A stretch of DNA of 15,281 bases from Pseudomonadota bacterium (GCA_023454395.1 JAEYFY010000446.1:1-15281), one strand, 5' to 3'; counted from the first letter of the stretch, positions 6,629-14,368 are shown. The notes: generated by a model from the sequence alone, not told the origin. A program made the numbers and translations.

Positions 6629-8242
6629 TTAATGAAATAGATCTTCATAACTAAAATTTCCAACAATATCTATTGTTAAATTTGGAACTTCTAGTGGTTC
6701 TTTTGTTTTTATTACTAAACTTGTTAAGTTATCTTCTTCTTTAAAACTTATCTTAAAATAAATTGAATTTTGAGATATAAGTTTTTCGATATTTAGGCTT
6801 ATTCTATTTTCATCTAGGAAAATAAGAAAATCTTCCTTGATATTATAATCCATAATTTTATTATGGCTATTTGCCTTATCGCTAATTTCGAAAAAAAACA
6901 TATCAGCATTCTTTCCTCCAAACAGTGTATTATGTCCATTTCCTCCGGCAATTATATCGTAACCATCCCCCCCATAAATAAAATCATTACCTTCTTGGCC
7001 ATAAAGCATGTCACTACCTTTACCTCCATAAATGTTGTCATCTCCATCGTATCCATAAATAATATCATTACCTCCATGACCAAATAGGTCATTATTTATG
7101 TTATTACCAATGATATGATCATCATTCTCACCGCCTTTTGCGTTTTCGATTATTGTTCCATAGGCAATAGAAATATTACTTTTTAGCCCGCCAATATCAG
7201 AAAAGGCACCTTGATTAAGATCTATTTTTTGATTTACATTATATTTTGAAAAATCAAGAGTATCACAGCCACCGGCATCCCAAATACAGCTAATAATGAC
7301 ATCATCTGATGAAGTTAAACTATAACAGTCTCTTTGCGTATTAGAATTAAAACCATAAATAGTATCATCTGTTCGTGTCGTTACATTTACGCCATAGAAC
7401 TTTTGAATAACATATATATCGATTAATAGTGGAGACATAGGAAAAAAACCAACAAAATCAGCCTTTTTTATTTTTGGATGACGATATGACATTATTGAAT
7501 ATTTTAAACTATTTTCTTCAATATCAGGATTGTTATAATCATTTATTCTAAATGTATGTGGTAAGCCAAGAGCATGCCCAGTTTCATGTATATAAGTTTG
7601 AGTTTCTCTATTTCCTTTTTTTAATATTACAGGTTGATTATTTATATGACCGTTTTCATTACTGTTTTTATATAAAGTAATATGAGTATCTGTTTCTATA
7701 TAATAATATTTTATATTGTCTGATTTTTCTTTAAATAAATCTATTTCATTTTCTTGCTCTGGTGTTATTTCATGTTTATTGAATTTTTTTATACGTGTAG
7801 TTGAAGATATATTAACCCAAACATGTCCTCCTATACTGTAATCAGTGATTTTTTCTATTTTTTTATCTGGCTCTATATTATTTAATGGGAATGTTGCAAT
7901 ACCAGCAACTAAATGGGAGTTGTCTTTCGTTATTTCATTTATATTATTATAAACACCAAATTTAATGTTGGTATCATATTTATTATCATTCTTAATGAAT
8001 TTAATGTTTGTAACATCAGCCCACAGTTGTAATGCTTTTTCGGCAATATCTTGTTGATGTTTATTTAATGTCGTAATTGTTTTATATTCTTCACCCCTTA
8101 AATTGCTCCAGTCAGGAAAGCTATATGTTATTTCTGTAAATACATCATCTTTATTTTTTTTATTCCATCGTTTTAAAGGTGAGTAACTCTTTATTATACC
8201 AATAATAACACTTATTCCATGTGAATATTCTTGATGGGACAT
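6629..8242 (-). CDS. Diverged serralysin-family RTX metalloprotease (ZapA paralogue)
   Basis: A 537-residue paralogue of ZapA; P. mirabilis annotations carry a zapA-like gene here, but I am unsure of its symbol. The zinc site HETGHALGLPH (219-229) and Met-turn SIMSY (Met251, Tyr253) are intact, so it is probably catalytic. The segment TTRTDDTIYGFNSNT matches ZapA almost word for word. About eight RTX nonapeptides lie at 370-448 (for example GGNDIIYG, GNDFIYGG), more than in ZapA. Differences are a short N-terminus with no ZapA-like propeptide before EITYSFPDW (37-45), a charged insertion of roughly 45 residues at about 150-210, and a C-terminus ending EDLFH in place of DIIV. The gene is visibly more AT-rich and Asn/Lys/Ile-rich than zapA. 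A good Shine-Dalgarno (AAGGAAA) precedes the ATG. It has no exporter of its own; ZapBCD is the obvious candidate. Confidence 0.9.
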   Translation of the reverse strand: MSHQEYSHGISVIIGIIKSYSPLKRWNKKNKDDVFTEITYSFPDWSNLRGEEYKTITTLNKHQQDIAEKALQLWADVTNIKFIKNDNKYDTNIKFGVYNNINEITKDNSHLVAGIATFPLNNIEPDKKIEKITDYSIGGHVWVNISSTTRIKKFNKHEITPEQENEIDLFKEKSDNIKYYYIETDTHITLYKNSNENGHINNQPVILKKGNRETQTYIHETGHALGLPHTFRINDYNNPDIEENSLKYSIMSYRHPKIKKADFVGFFPMSPLLIDIYVIQKFYGVNVTTRTDDTIYGFNSNTQRDCYSLTSSDDVIISCIWDAGGCDTLDFSKYNVNQKIDLNQGAFSDIGGLKSNISIAYGTIIENAKGGENDDHIIGNNINNDLFGHGGNDIIYGYDGDDNIYGGKGSDMLYGQEGNDFIYGGDGYDIIAGGNGHNTLFGGKNADMFFFEISDKANSHNKIMDYNIKEDFLIFLDENRISLNIEKLISQNSIYFKISFKEEDNLTSLVIKTKEPLEVPNLTIDIVGNFSYEDLFH

Positions 8243-8355
8243 TTTATTTCCTTTTAAAAGATCCGTTTCCTTTTTTAATATGCTATGTGTTAATTATTTT
8301 TTTACTTTAAAAAAAAGAATTTTTTGATATGGATTAAATTTAAAATTTAAATAAA

Positions 8356-8391
8356 AATGATAATAAATCTTTTTATCGATTTATTATCATT
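8356..8391 (-). terminator. Terminator of the nucleoside phosphorylase-transporter operon
   Basis: AATGATAATAAATC (8356-8369) and GATTTATTATCATT (8378-8391) form a perfect 14-bp stem with an 8-base loop. It starts about 33 bases after the transporter stop. On the minus strand the stem runs into TTTTTATTTAAATTTT. This insulates the protease gene downstream. Confidence 0.75.
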
Positions 8392-8423
8392 AATATAAAA
8401 GTAAAAGTTATTTTTGAAGACTA

Positions 8424-9656
8424 TTATTGAGCTATCTTTTTATTTTCCTTAAAAGCAAACACAAAGATAATTGCTAATATTAATGTATATGATGCAAATA
8501 TTAACCAAATTGATTGCCAGTCTTTTATTCCATTGACTGTAAAATGATCAACCACCATACCACTTAAAATAGATCCCGCATATGCACCAACGCCATTTAC
8601 CATAGTCATAAATAGCCCTTGAGCGCTGGCTCTTATTTCAGGTTTAACTTCATTTTCGATATAGATAGATCCTGAAATATTAAAGAAATCAAATGCACAA
8701 CCATAAACAATCATTGAAAGCATCAGCAATACAAAACCCCAAGGTGAGGGATCGCCATAGGCAAATAATCCAAAGCGTAAAGTCCATGCAATCATACTAA
8801 TTAGCATGACTTTTTTAATACCAAAGCGTTTTAAGAAAAAAGGTATTGCTAAAATAAAGGCAACTTCAGCCATTTGTGATACTGATAATAAAATCGATGG
8901 ATATTGAACAATTAAACTATCAGCAAATTGAGGATTTTTAGCGAAATCATGAATAAATGGGCTGCCGAAGGTATTTGTAATTTGAAGTACCGCACCTAAT
9001 AACATGGCAAATAAAAAGAATATTGCCATGACTGGTTTTTTAAATAAAACAAAAGCATCTAATCCTAAGCGCGATGCCCAAGAGGTTGATTGTTTATGCT
9101 GGGCTGTTGGAATTTTAGGTAAGCAGAATGAATAGAGAGCTAAACAAAGCGATGCAACAGATGCAATATATAATTGAGTGTTGCTGAGTTCTAATTTAAA
9201 TAAACTCACACACCACATTGCAACAATAAAGCCTATCGTACCAAATACACGAATAGGTGGAAAATGAGCTACAGAATCTAATTTATGTTTATTTAAACAG
9301 AAATAACCAATTGAATTTGAAAGTGCAATGGTTGGCATAAATGCTAATGCATTAATAAACATAACCCAAAACATGATAGTTGGATCAGTGACGGACGCGG
9401 CAAAAAATAAAGCAACTGCACAAATAAGATGACAAATAATATATAAGCGATTCGCAGGAATAAATTTATCAGCAATGATGCCTAGTAAACCAGGCATAAT
9501 CAGAGCCGCAATGCCTTTAGATCCGTAAACCAGTCCAACTTCAATTCCAGTGAAGTTTAATGTTTGCATCATGTATGCACCTAGGGTAATTAACCAACTT
9601 CCCCAGATAAAATATTGCATAAACATCATGCCTTTGAGCTGTATTTTTATACCCAT
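8424..9656 (-). CDS. xapB: Nucleoside:proton symporter (NupG/XapB family)
   Basis: An inner-membrane transporter of 410 residues that should import purine nucleosides with protons (NHS family of the major facilitator superfamily). About twelve hydrophobic helices are visible. Long stretches recall E. coli XapB and NupG closely: QYFIWGSWLITLG near the N-terminus, FPPIRVFGTIGFIVAMW, LGLDAFVLF, GCAFDFFNISGS and RASAQGLFMTMVNGVGA. An upstream GTG at 9666-9668 is in frame but overlaps the Shine-Dalgarno GGAG. The ATG at 9654-9656, giving MGIKIQLKGM, matches the family start and has good spacing. It lies 84 bases downstream of the phosphorylase gene on the same strand, so import and cleavage of nucleosides are probably co-expressed. 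XapB fits better than NupG by eye, but the substrate range is not settled by sequence. Confidence 0.88.
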   Translation of the reverse strand: MGIKIQLKGMMFMQYFIWGSWLITLGAYMMQTLNFTGIEVGLVYGSKGIAALIMPGLLGIIADKFIPANRLYIICHLICAVALFFAASVTDPTIMFWVMFINALAFMPTIALSNSIGYFCLNKHKLDSVAHFPPIRVFGTIGFIVAMWCVSLFKLELSNTQLYIASVASLCLALYSFCLPKIPTAQHKQSTSWASRLGLDAFVLFKKPVMAIFFLFAMLLGAVLQITNTFGSPFIHDFAKNPQFADSLIVQYPSILLSVSQMAEVAFILAIPFFLKRFGIKKVMLISMIAWTLRFGLFAYGDPSPWGFVLLMLSMIVYGCAFDFFNISGSIYIENEVKPEIRASAQGLFMTMVNGVGAYAGSILSGMVVDHFTVNGIKDWQSIWLIFASYTLILAIIFVFAFKENKKIAQ

Positions 9657-9664
9657 AACAATCT

Positions 9665-9692
9665 CCACTGTTGGGAATATTGATTTCAGTGG
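9665..9692 (-). promoter_or_regulatory. Small hairpin overlapping the transporter ribosome binding site
   Basis: CCACTG (9665-9670) and CAGTGG (9687-9692) are exact complements across a 16-base loop. On the minus strand the second arm is CAGTGG, immediately before AG, so it includes part of the GGAG used by the transporter gene. It could tune the transporter relative to the phosphorylase. The stem is short and may be chance. Confidence 0.2.
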
Positions 9693-9740
9693 AACATAGG
9701 CAGCTATCTATGATCCACTTTTTCTTTTATTGATAGAAAG

Positions 9741-10559
9741 TTATAAACGAGCGATCACTTCACTGATAAGTTTTAAGAAGGTGGATTTTACGCGTTCTGC
9801 TGTTTCAATGACTTCATCATGGCTAAGAGGCTGTTCTAAAATCCCACAAGCCATATTGGTTAAGCATGAAATACCAATGGTATCAATACCTGAATGGCGA
9901 GCAATGAGTGCTTCTGGAACGGTTGACATGCCTACGGCATCTGCACCTAATGTTCTTATCATGCGAATTTCTGCTGGCGTTTCATAAGTTGGCCCTGTCC
10001 ACCATGCATAAACACCTTGGCGTAAGGTAATGTCTTGCTCTTTGGCAATATCAATAACAATTTGGCGCATGGCTTTGTTATAAACTTCACTCACATCAAG
10101 AAAACGAACACCTAATTCAGGGTTGTTTGGTCCAATCAGTGGGTTATTTGCAGTTAGATTAATATGATCCGTAATTAACATCAGATCACCGGGGTTAAAA
10201 TCTGTATTTACAGCACCACATGCGTTAGTGATAATCAGTTTTTCCACACCCAGAGCTTTCATTACACGAACAGGAAAGGTGACTTCATCAAGTGATACAC
10301 CTTCGTAGTAATGAAAACGACCTTTCATGGCAACAACCGTTTTTCCTGCAATTTTACCAATCACTAATTCATTAGCATGCCCCACAGCCCCTGACGCTGC
10401 AAAGTGTGGAATGGTGTGATAAGGAATATGTACGGCATCTTCTAATGTATCGGCAAAAGGACCTAAACCTGATCCTAAAATGATCCCAATGGTTGGTTTT
10501 TCTGTGGTTTTAGATTGAACAAATTCTTTTGCTTTATTAATTTCAGAAACTTGATGCAT
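9741..10559 (-). CDS. punA: Purine nucleoside phosphorylase (PunA/PupG type)
   Basis: A 272-residue trimeric-type purine nucleoside phosphorylase that should convert inosine, guanosine or their deoxy forms plus phosphate to free base and (deoxy)ribose-1-phosphate in the cytoplasm. Phosphate-binding residues are present: Ser30 in ILGSGLG, His61 in GHANELV, and Arg81 and His83 in KGRFHYYEG. So are base-site residues Glu193 (GPTYETPAEIR), Met211 (VGMSTVPE) and Asn235 (SCLTNMACG). The sequence is much closer to the Bacillus PupG type (TFPVRVMKALGVE, AVGMSTVPEALIA, LEQPLSHDEV) than to E. coli XapA. The ATG is preceded by AGGAGAG. It is first in an operon with the transporter and divergent from a ROK repressor. 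Family is certain; preference for xanthosine as opposed to inosine/guanosine is not decided. Confidence 0.93.
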   Translation of the reverse strand: MHQVSEINKAKEFVQSKTTEKPTIGIILGSGLGPFADTLEDAVHIPYHTIPHFAASGAVGHANELVIGKIAGKTVVAMKGRFHYYEGVSLDEVTFPVRVMKALGVEKLIITNACGAVNTDFNPGDLMLITDHINLTANNPLIGPNNPELGVRFLDVSEVYNKAMRQIVIDIAKEQDITLRQGVYAWWTGPTYETPAEIRMIRTLGADAVGMSTVPEALIARHSGIDTIGISCLTNMACGILEQPLSHDEVIETAERVKSTFLKLISEVIARL

Positions 10560-10763
10560 GACTCTCTCCTGTGTAAATCGTCATTACGTTTTAAATAGTG
10601 GTTGAGAGTACTTTGCCTGATAAACAGAAATGAACAACTCACTTTTTCTCATTTTGAGATTAAGATCATGTTGTTTGTTTTGATTAAGGAACTATTGCTT
10701 TTTTTACAGTAAGATAGCGATATCCCTCTTTTGCTAATCAATAATTTAATAAAGGATGTCGCT
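10560..10763. promoter_or_regulatory. Divergent promoter region with candidate operator
   Basis: This 204-base region separates the phosphorylase operon (minus) from the ROK regulator (plus) and should hold both promoters. A dyad TCTCA-TTT-TGAGA lies at 10647-10659. AACAAC at 10633-10638 and GTTGTT at 10670-10675 are arranged around almost the same centre, so the symmetry extends over about 40 bases. It sits mid-region, where one repressor could act on both genes. I could not identify convincing -35/-10 pairs on either strand. Confidence 0.35.
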
Positions 10764-11960
10764 ATGCTATTGAAAAATTTAAAAGAACTTCAGTCTTCTA
10801 AGACTTCAAAAGCATTGAAACTTAAAAGCCTTTACAAATTAGTAGCAGAAAATGGGCCAATAAAAACAGAGACACTGACTGAATTAGCACAAATGAAGCC
10901 CGCGACTTGCGCCCGACTACTGGACGAGCTAAATGCTCTTCAATTAATTACTACTGCAGAATTAGGGGAATCAACGGGAGGGCGGAAACCTATTTTGTAT
11001 AATATTAATACAGAAGGGGTGTTTTTAATTGGTATTGAATTAAGCAAAGTCTATTCAACTATTGTGTTAATGGACTTAAAACTTAATATGCTGGATAAAA
11101 TTAAAATATCGCCAGAGCCTTATTTATCTGCATATCAGATGACAGAGAAGCTATTACCTAAAGTTGATGCCTTGTTATTAAAAAATAACATCAGCTATGA
11201 GAAAGTTTTAGGATTAGGAATTTCTATTGAGCATGTTGTCGAACATCAATTGGCTTCCAAATCCCTCGATAAAGAATTCTGCGAGCTAGAGACACTATTA
11301 CGTAAAAAAATTCCTACTTACGTTACCGTGGGGAGTGGAGTACATTTTGCCGCTTTAGCTGAATTTCGTTTGTATTACCGCCAAAAAACACAACGATTTT
11401 TATTTACTTCTTGTGATACCGAAGTAAGAGGATGTGCCATTATCAGCAATCAGTTTTTAACTGATACCTCAGCGACTATGAATTGTTTTGGTCATATGAC
11501 GATTGATGTAAAAGGACCATTGTGTGAATGTGGCTCTTATGGTTGCTTAAATACATTGTGCTCTTTAGATGCTATAAAAAATAATATTATTCATCAGATA
11601 AGGCGAGGGAAGCACTCTTTATTAACCTCTCTGGTCAGTACTGATGATGAAATTAATTACCATACTATTTTTCAAGCGATAGAAATGCGAGATCCTTTGT
11701 GTATTGATGCATTAGAAGAAGCAGCTTATTACTATGGGCTTGCTATCGCAAATACGATTTTAATGCTTCAACCTGATATTGTTGTTTGTGGTGGAACATT
11801 AATACCTAAATATACGTTTTTTGCTACCGTTAAAAAAACGATTGAAACTAAACTCGCACTTTTCCCAAATATAAAAACAGAAGTTTATCCAGCAAGTCAT
11901 GCTTATGAAATAGTTTCTCAAGGCGCGGGTGCAATGGTATTAGAGCATTTAGTTAATTAA
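10764..11960 (+). CDS. ROK-family (NagC/Mlc-like) transcriptional repressor
   Basis: A 398-residue regulator with an N-terminal winged helix (about 18-80; ETLTELAQMKPATCARLLDE as the helix-turn-helix and GGRKP as the wing) and a C-terminal ROK domain. The ROK zinc motif is present: GH at 243-244 and CECGSYGC with Cys254, Cys256 and Cys261. The sugar-kinase catalytic motif NDAN is replaced by SGVH (about 191-194), so it should bind a ligand without phosphorylating it. The glutamate usually after the zinc cysteines is Asn (GCLN). I chose the ATG at 10764 with AAGG eight bases upstream over an in-frame TTG at 10731. It is divergent from the phosphorylase-transporter operon, which it probably controls, possibly in response to a ribose- or nucleoside-derived ligand; that is inference. 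Confidence 0.88.
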   Translation: MLLKNLKELQSSKTSKALKLKSLYKLVAENGPIKTETLTELAQMKPATCARLLDELNALQLITTAELGESTGGRKPILYNINTEGVFLIGIELSKVYSTIVLMDLKLNMLDKIKISPEPYLSAYQMTEKLLPKVDALLLKNNISYEKVLGLGISIEHVVEHQLASKSLDKEFCELETLLRKKIPTYVTVGSGVHFAALAEFRLYYRQKTQRFLFTSCDTEVRGCAIISNQFLTDTSATMNCFGHMTIDVKGPLCECGSYGCLNTLCSLDAIKNNIIHQIRRGKHSLLTSLVSTDDEINYHTIFQAIEMRDPLCIDALEEAAYYYGLAIANTILMLQPDIVVCGGTLIPKYTFFATVKKTIETKLALFPNIKTEVYPASHAYEIVSQGAGAMVLEHLVN

Positions 11961-11967
11961 ATAATGA

Positions 11968-12001
11968 AAAAGGCGTTGTAATATCAATTACAACGCCTTT
12001 T
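11968..12001 (+). terminator. Strong intrinsic terminator after the ROK regulator
   Basis: AAAAGGCGTTGTAAT (11968-11982) and ATTACAACGCCTTTT (11987-12001) form a perfect 15-bp stem with the tetraloop ATCA. The stem starts eight bases after the stop codon and is followed by ATTTTTTTATTG. It isolates the XRE gene as its own unit. Confidence 0.92.
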
Positions 12002-12029
12002 ATTTTTTTATTGTTGTTTGTTTTTACTG

Positions 12030-12203
12030 CTTTAACCCTGGTGAGGTTACCTGCTAGGAGACAGGTTTATTGATATAGACTAACTTTTTACTGCAAACTT
12101 CTTTTATTTACCTCATTGTGAGGAAGGTGATTCTTTTTATTTTGGGTTTAATTTAAACTATCTGAACTAATATCTTATCGTTGTGCCGTTACTTTACCCT
12201 GGT
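12030..12203 (+). promoter_or_regulatory. Leader of the XRE regulator with repeated operator-like motifs
   Basis: CTTTAACCCTGGT (12030-12042) recurs as CTTTACCCTGGT at 12192-12203. The first copy lies in a dyad TAACC-N7-GGTTA (12033-12049); the second contains TACC-CT-GGTA (12196-12204). Between them are ACCTG-N8-CAGGT (12049-12066) and CCTCA-TTG-TGAGG (12111-12123). Repeated dyads just upstream of a helix-turn-helix gene suggest autoregulation, but no clear promoter boxes were found. Confidence 0.3.
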
Positions 12204-12233
12204 ACTTTGTGCATTTTGGAGCCAATTATAAAT

Positions 12234-13118
12234 ATGCCTTACATACCTAGAGAAAAAATAGATTACCAATCCATTGGCTATCGCTTGCGCGCTTACCGCA
12301 TAGCCTCTTCATTAAAAGCTGAAGATGTAGCAGAAAGCTTAGGTATTTCTCGTGCTGCTGTATATCGGTTAGAAAAAGGCGAAATTGTTAAAATTGAGAC
12401 ACTTGATAATCTTGCTAGATTATTAAATACCTCGTTAACCAGTTTGTTGGGCATCAATACTGAATATTATTCAAGTGCAAATGGCTTTTTTGAACGAATG
12501 CGCCAACTTGAAACCCAGTCTTCACATATTTACACCCACTTTGAACCTTTCTCTTACTTATTAACTTCAGATTGTTATGACAAAACATTAGTTGAAATGC
12601 TAACAGAGGCATCACCTTTAAATCTTTTGTCTGAAAAACAACAAGAAGTTTTGTCTATTTTAAAAGAGCGTAAAAAACATCAGTCCTTACATTCACCGCA
12701 TATTTATAACCTTATTAGCCAGCAACAAATTGAAAAATTTCTTTATGTTGGCATGCTAGGTTCGGTTAATTTAACTAAAACACTGCAACAAGAAAGAAAA
12801 GAACGAGCAAAAAATGAAATTCTTCATCTAATTGAAAAATTAGAACAAAAAAATAGTTATCTTAATATTGCAATCATTTCAGATACTATGCCGTCTTTAA
12901 CTTTCCAATTATTCTATCAAGAGAAAGTGCCTCTTTCTTTGGCCGTTAGCCCGTTCCGTTTAGGTGAATTCCCTAATGTCAGTACGGGCATTGCCACTGT
13001 AACCTCTTCAACTGAGGCAATATTTCAATATCAATCACTCTTTGATAAATTGTGGTTAAAAGCAACCAAGGGGAATGATGCAATTAACCTTTTAAAACAA
13101 ATAGTGAGTAATTATTGA
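12234..13118 (+). CDS. XRE-type helix-turn-helix transcriptional regulator
   Basis: A 294-residue protein with an N-terminal Cro/CI-type helix-turn-helix at about residues 14-73 (IGYRLRAYRIAS, then EDVAESLGISRAAVYRLEKGE and a DNLARLLNTSLTSLLG tail). The remaining 200 residues are not a family I can name. They are mostly helical with a charged coiled-coil-like stretch (QQERKERAKNEILHLIEKLEQ) followed by a more beta-rich end that may bind a ligand. I chose ATG at 12234 over the in-frame GTG at 12183, because the GTG has no Shine-Dalgarno and the extension looks unlike coding sequence. The GGAG before the ATG is 12 bases away, so the start is less certain. It converges with the M20 amidohydrolase gene and is a plausible regulator of it. 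Confidence 0.82.
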   Translation: MPYIPREKIDYQSIGYRLRAYRIASSLKAEDVAESLGISRAAVYRLEKGEIVKIETLDNLARLLNTSLTSLLGINTEYYSSANGFFERMRQLETQSSHIYTHFEPFSYLLTSDCYDKTLVEMLTEASPLNLLSEKQQEVLSILKERKKHQSLHSPHIYNLISQQQIEKFLYVGMLGSVNLTKTLQQERKERAKNEILHLIEKLEQKNSYLNIAIISDTMPSLTFQLFYQEKVPLSLAVSPFRLGEFPNVSTGIATVTSSTEAIFQYQSLFDKLWLKATKGNDAINLLKQIVSNY

Positions 13119-14368
13119 TTTGCTAATGTGCCTAATGTTTCTGCTAATAAATCTGCAGCGACAGCTATATCACTAAATTCGGTAAATTCATCAGGATGAT
13201 GGCTAATACCGGCAACTGACGGTGTAAAGATCATCGCCGTTGGATAAAGTGACGCCATATTCATTGAGTCATGACCTGCACCACTTAACATAGTCATGTA
13301 GTCGATATTGTGTTTTTGGCATAAACTTTCAATGACTTGGCAAATTGAATCATCTAATTTGACTGGCGATTCAGCAGAAATTGGTTGAACATCAATAGTA
13401 ACGCCAAAATCTTTTTCTGCTTTTTCAACACTGTTATTCAAACGTTGTACGACACGTTGAATACTATCAGTATCAATACCACGAATATCAACAGAGAATT
13501 TTACTTGCCCTGGAATGACGTTCATGGAGTTCGGAATAACATTAAGTTTACCCACTGTACCTACCGTGCCATAAACGGCTTCAGTACATGCAGCACGGTT
13601 GATATCGGTAATAATCCCAGCACTTGCCACTAACGCATCTTGACGTTGATACATAGGTGTTGCACCAGAGTGATCCGCATGGCCATTAACAGTCACTGAA
13701 AAACGGGTTGGTGCTGCAATACCATTAACAATACCAATAGTTTTTTTGTCATTCTCTAGGCGTTTACCTTGCTCGATATGAAGCTCTACAAAGGCACTAA
13801 AACGATCTTTTGTGATTACGCAATTATCAAAATTATCATGTTGATAACCTAAAGATTTTAAAACTTCAAAGAAGTTATTTCCGTCATCATCTCTATTTTG
13901 TTCCCAACGAGCTTTATCTATTTTTCCTGTTAATACTTTACTGCCAATACATGAAAAGCCAAAACGGCTAGATTCTTCTGCGCGGAAAACAACAAGCTCC
14001 AAGTCACGTTTAAGTTGTTGTGGTTTGTATTGCATTAAGGCATAAAACCCTGCAATAACACCCAAAGCGCCATCATAAGCACCGCCTTGAGGAACTGTAT
14101 CAAGATGAGATCCAGTACCTACTGCAGGTAGTGAACGATCTTTACCTGGTAAACGTGCGTAAAGTGTACCAATACCATCACGATAAACTTCAAGACCCGC
14201 TTCTTTCATTAAACCAGCAAGGTACAAATGTGCTGCTTCATCTTCTTCGCCATAAGCAATACGAGTGATCCCTTTGCCACTGTTATCTTTTTTATAAATT
14301 TGCATTGTTTCAATTAATGCTTTCATATCATTAATTGAGTAATGAGTCGCTGCATCTTGTTGAGTCAT
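13112..14368 (-). CDS. M20-family Zn-dependent amidohydrolase (allantoate amidohydrolase / N-carbamoyl-L-amino-acid hydrolase type)
   Basis: A 418-residue cytoplasmic hydrolase of the AllC/HyuC/AmaB group, which cleaves carbamoyl or ureido C-N bonds and releases ammonia and CO2. The bimetal ligands are recognisable: His88 (GSHLDTVPQGG), Asp99 (YDGALGV), the Glu pair 131-132 (RAEESSRFG), His197 (ELHIEQG) and a His at 390-391 (ISHHPDEF). GHADHSGATPM is the dimerisation/substrate segment typical of the family. I start at the ATG at 14366-14368 (MTQQDAATHY), with GGGAG at good spacing. The 27-residue upstream extension runs through a terminator hairpin and is unlikely. No allantoinase, hydantoinase or ureidoglycolate gene is nearby, so the substrate is open. 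Its 3' end overlaps that of the XRE gene by 7 bases. Confidence 0.9.
   Translation of the reverse strand: MTQQDAATHYSINDMKALIETMQIYKKDNSGKGITRIAYGEEDEAAHLYLAGLMKEAGLEVYRDGIGTLYARLPGKDRSLPAVGTGSHLDTVPQGGAYDGALGVIAGFYALMQYKPQQLKRDLELVVFRAEESSRFGFSCIGSKVLTGKIDKARWEQNRDDDGNNFFEVLKSLGYQHDNFDNCVITKDRFSAFVELHIEQGKRLENDKKTIGIVNGIAAPTRFSVTVNGHADHSGATPMYQRQDALVASAGIITDINRAACTEAVYGTVGTVGKLNVIPNSMNVIPGQVKFSVDIRGIDTDSIQRVVQRLNNSVEKAEKDFGVTIDVQPISAESPVKLDDSICQVIESLCQKHNIDYMTMLSGAGHDSMNMASLYPTAMIFTPSVAGISHHPDEFTEFSDIAVAADLLAETLGTLANQ

Noticed and set aside
6863..7087. Plus-strand ORF opposite the RTX repeats of the paralogue
   Set aside because: Its Ile/Thr/Ser repeats mirror the glycine-aspartate repeats on the other strand.
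9730..9987. Plus-strand ORF opposite the end of the phosphorylase gene
   Set aside because: Antisense shadow of a clear gene, no ribosome binding site.
10731..10763. TTG-started extension of the ROK regulator
   Set aside because: The ATG at 10764 has AAGG eight bases upstream and gives the usual ROK-repressor N-terminus.
12183..12233. GTG-started extension of the XRE regulator
   Set aside because: There is no Shine-Dalgarno before it, and the stretch contains an operator-like repeat more typical of a leader.
13385..13633. Plus-strand ORF opposite the amidohydrolase gene
   Set aside because: Antisense shadow with no family resemblance and no start context.
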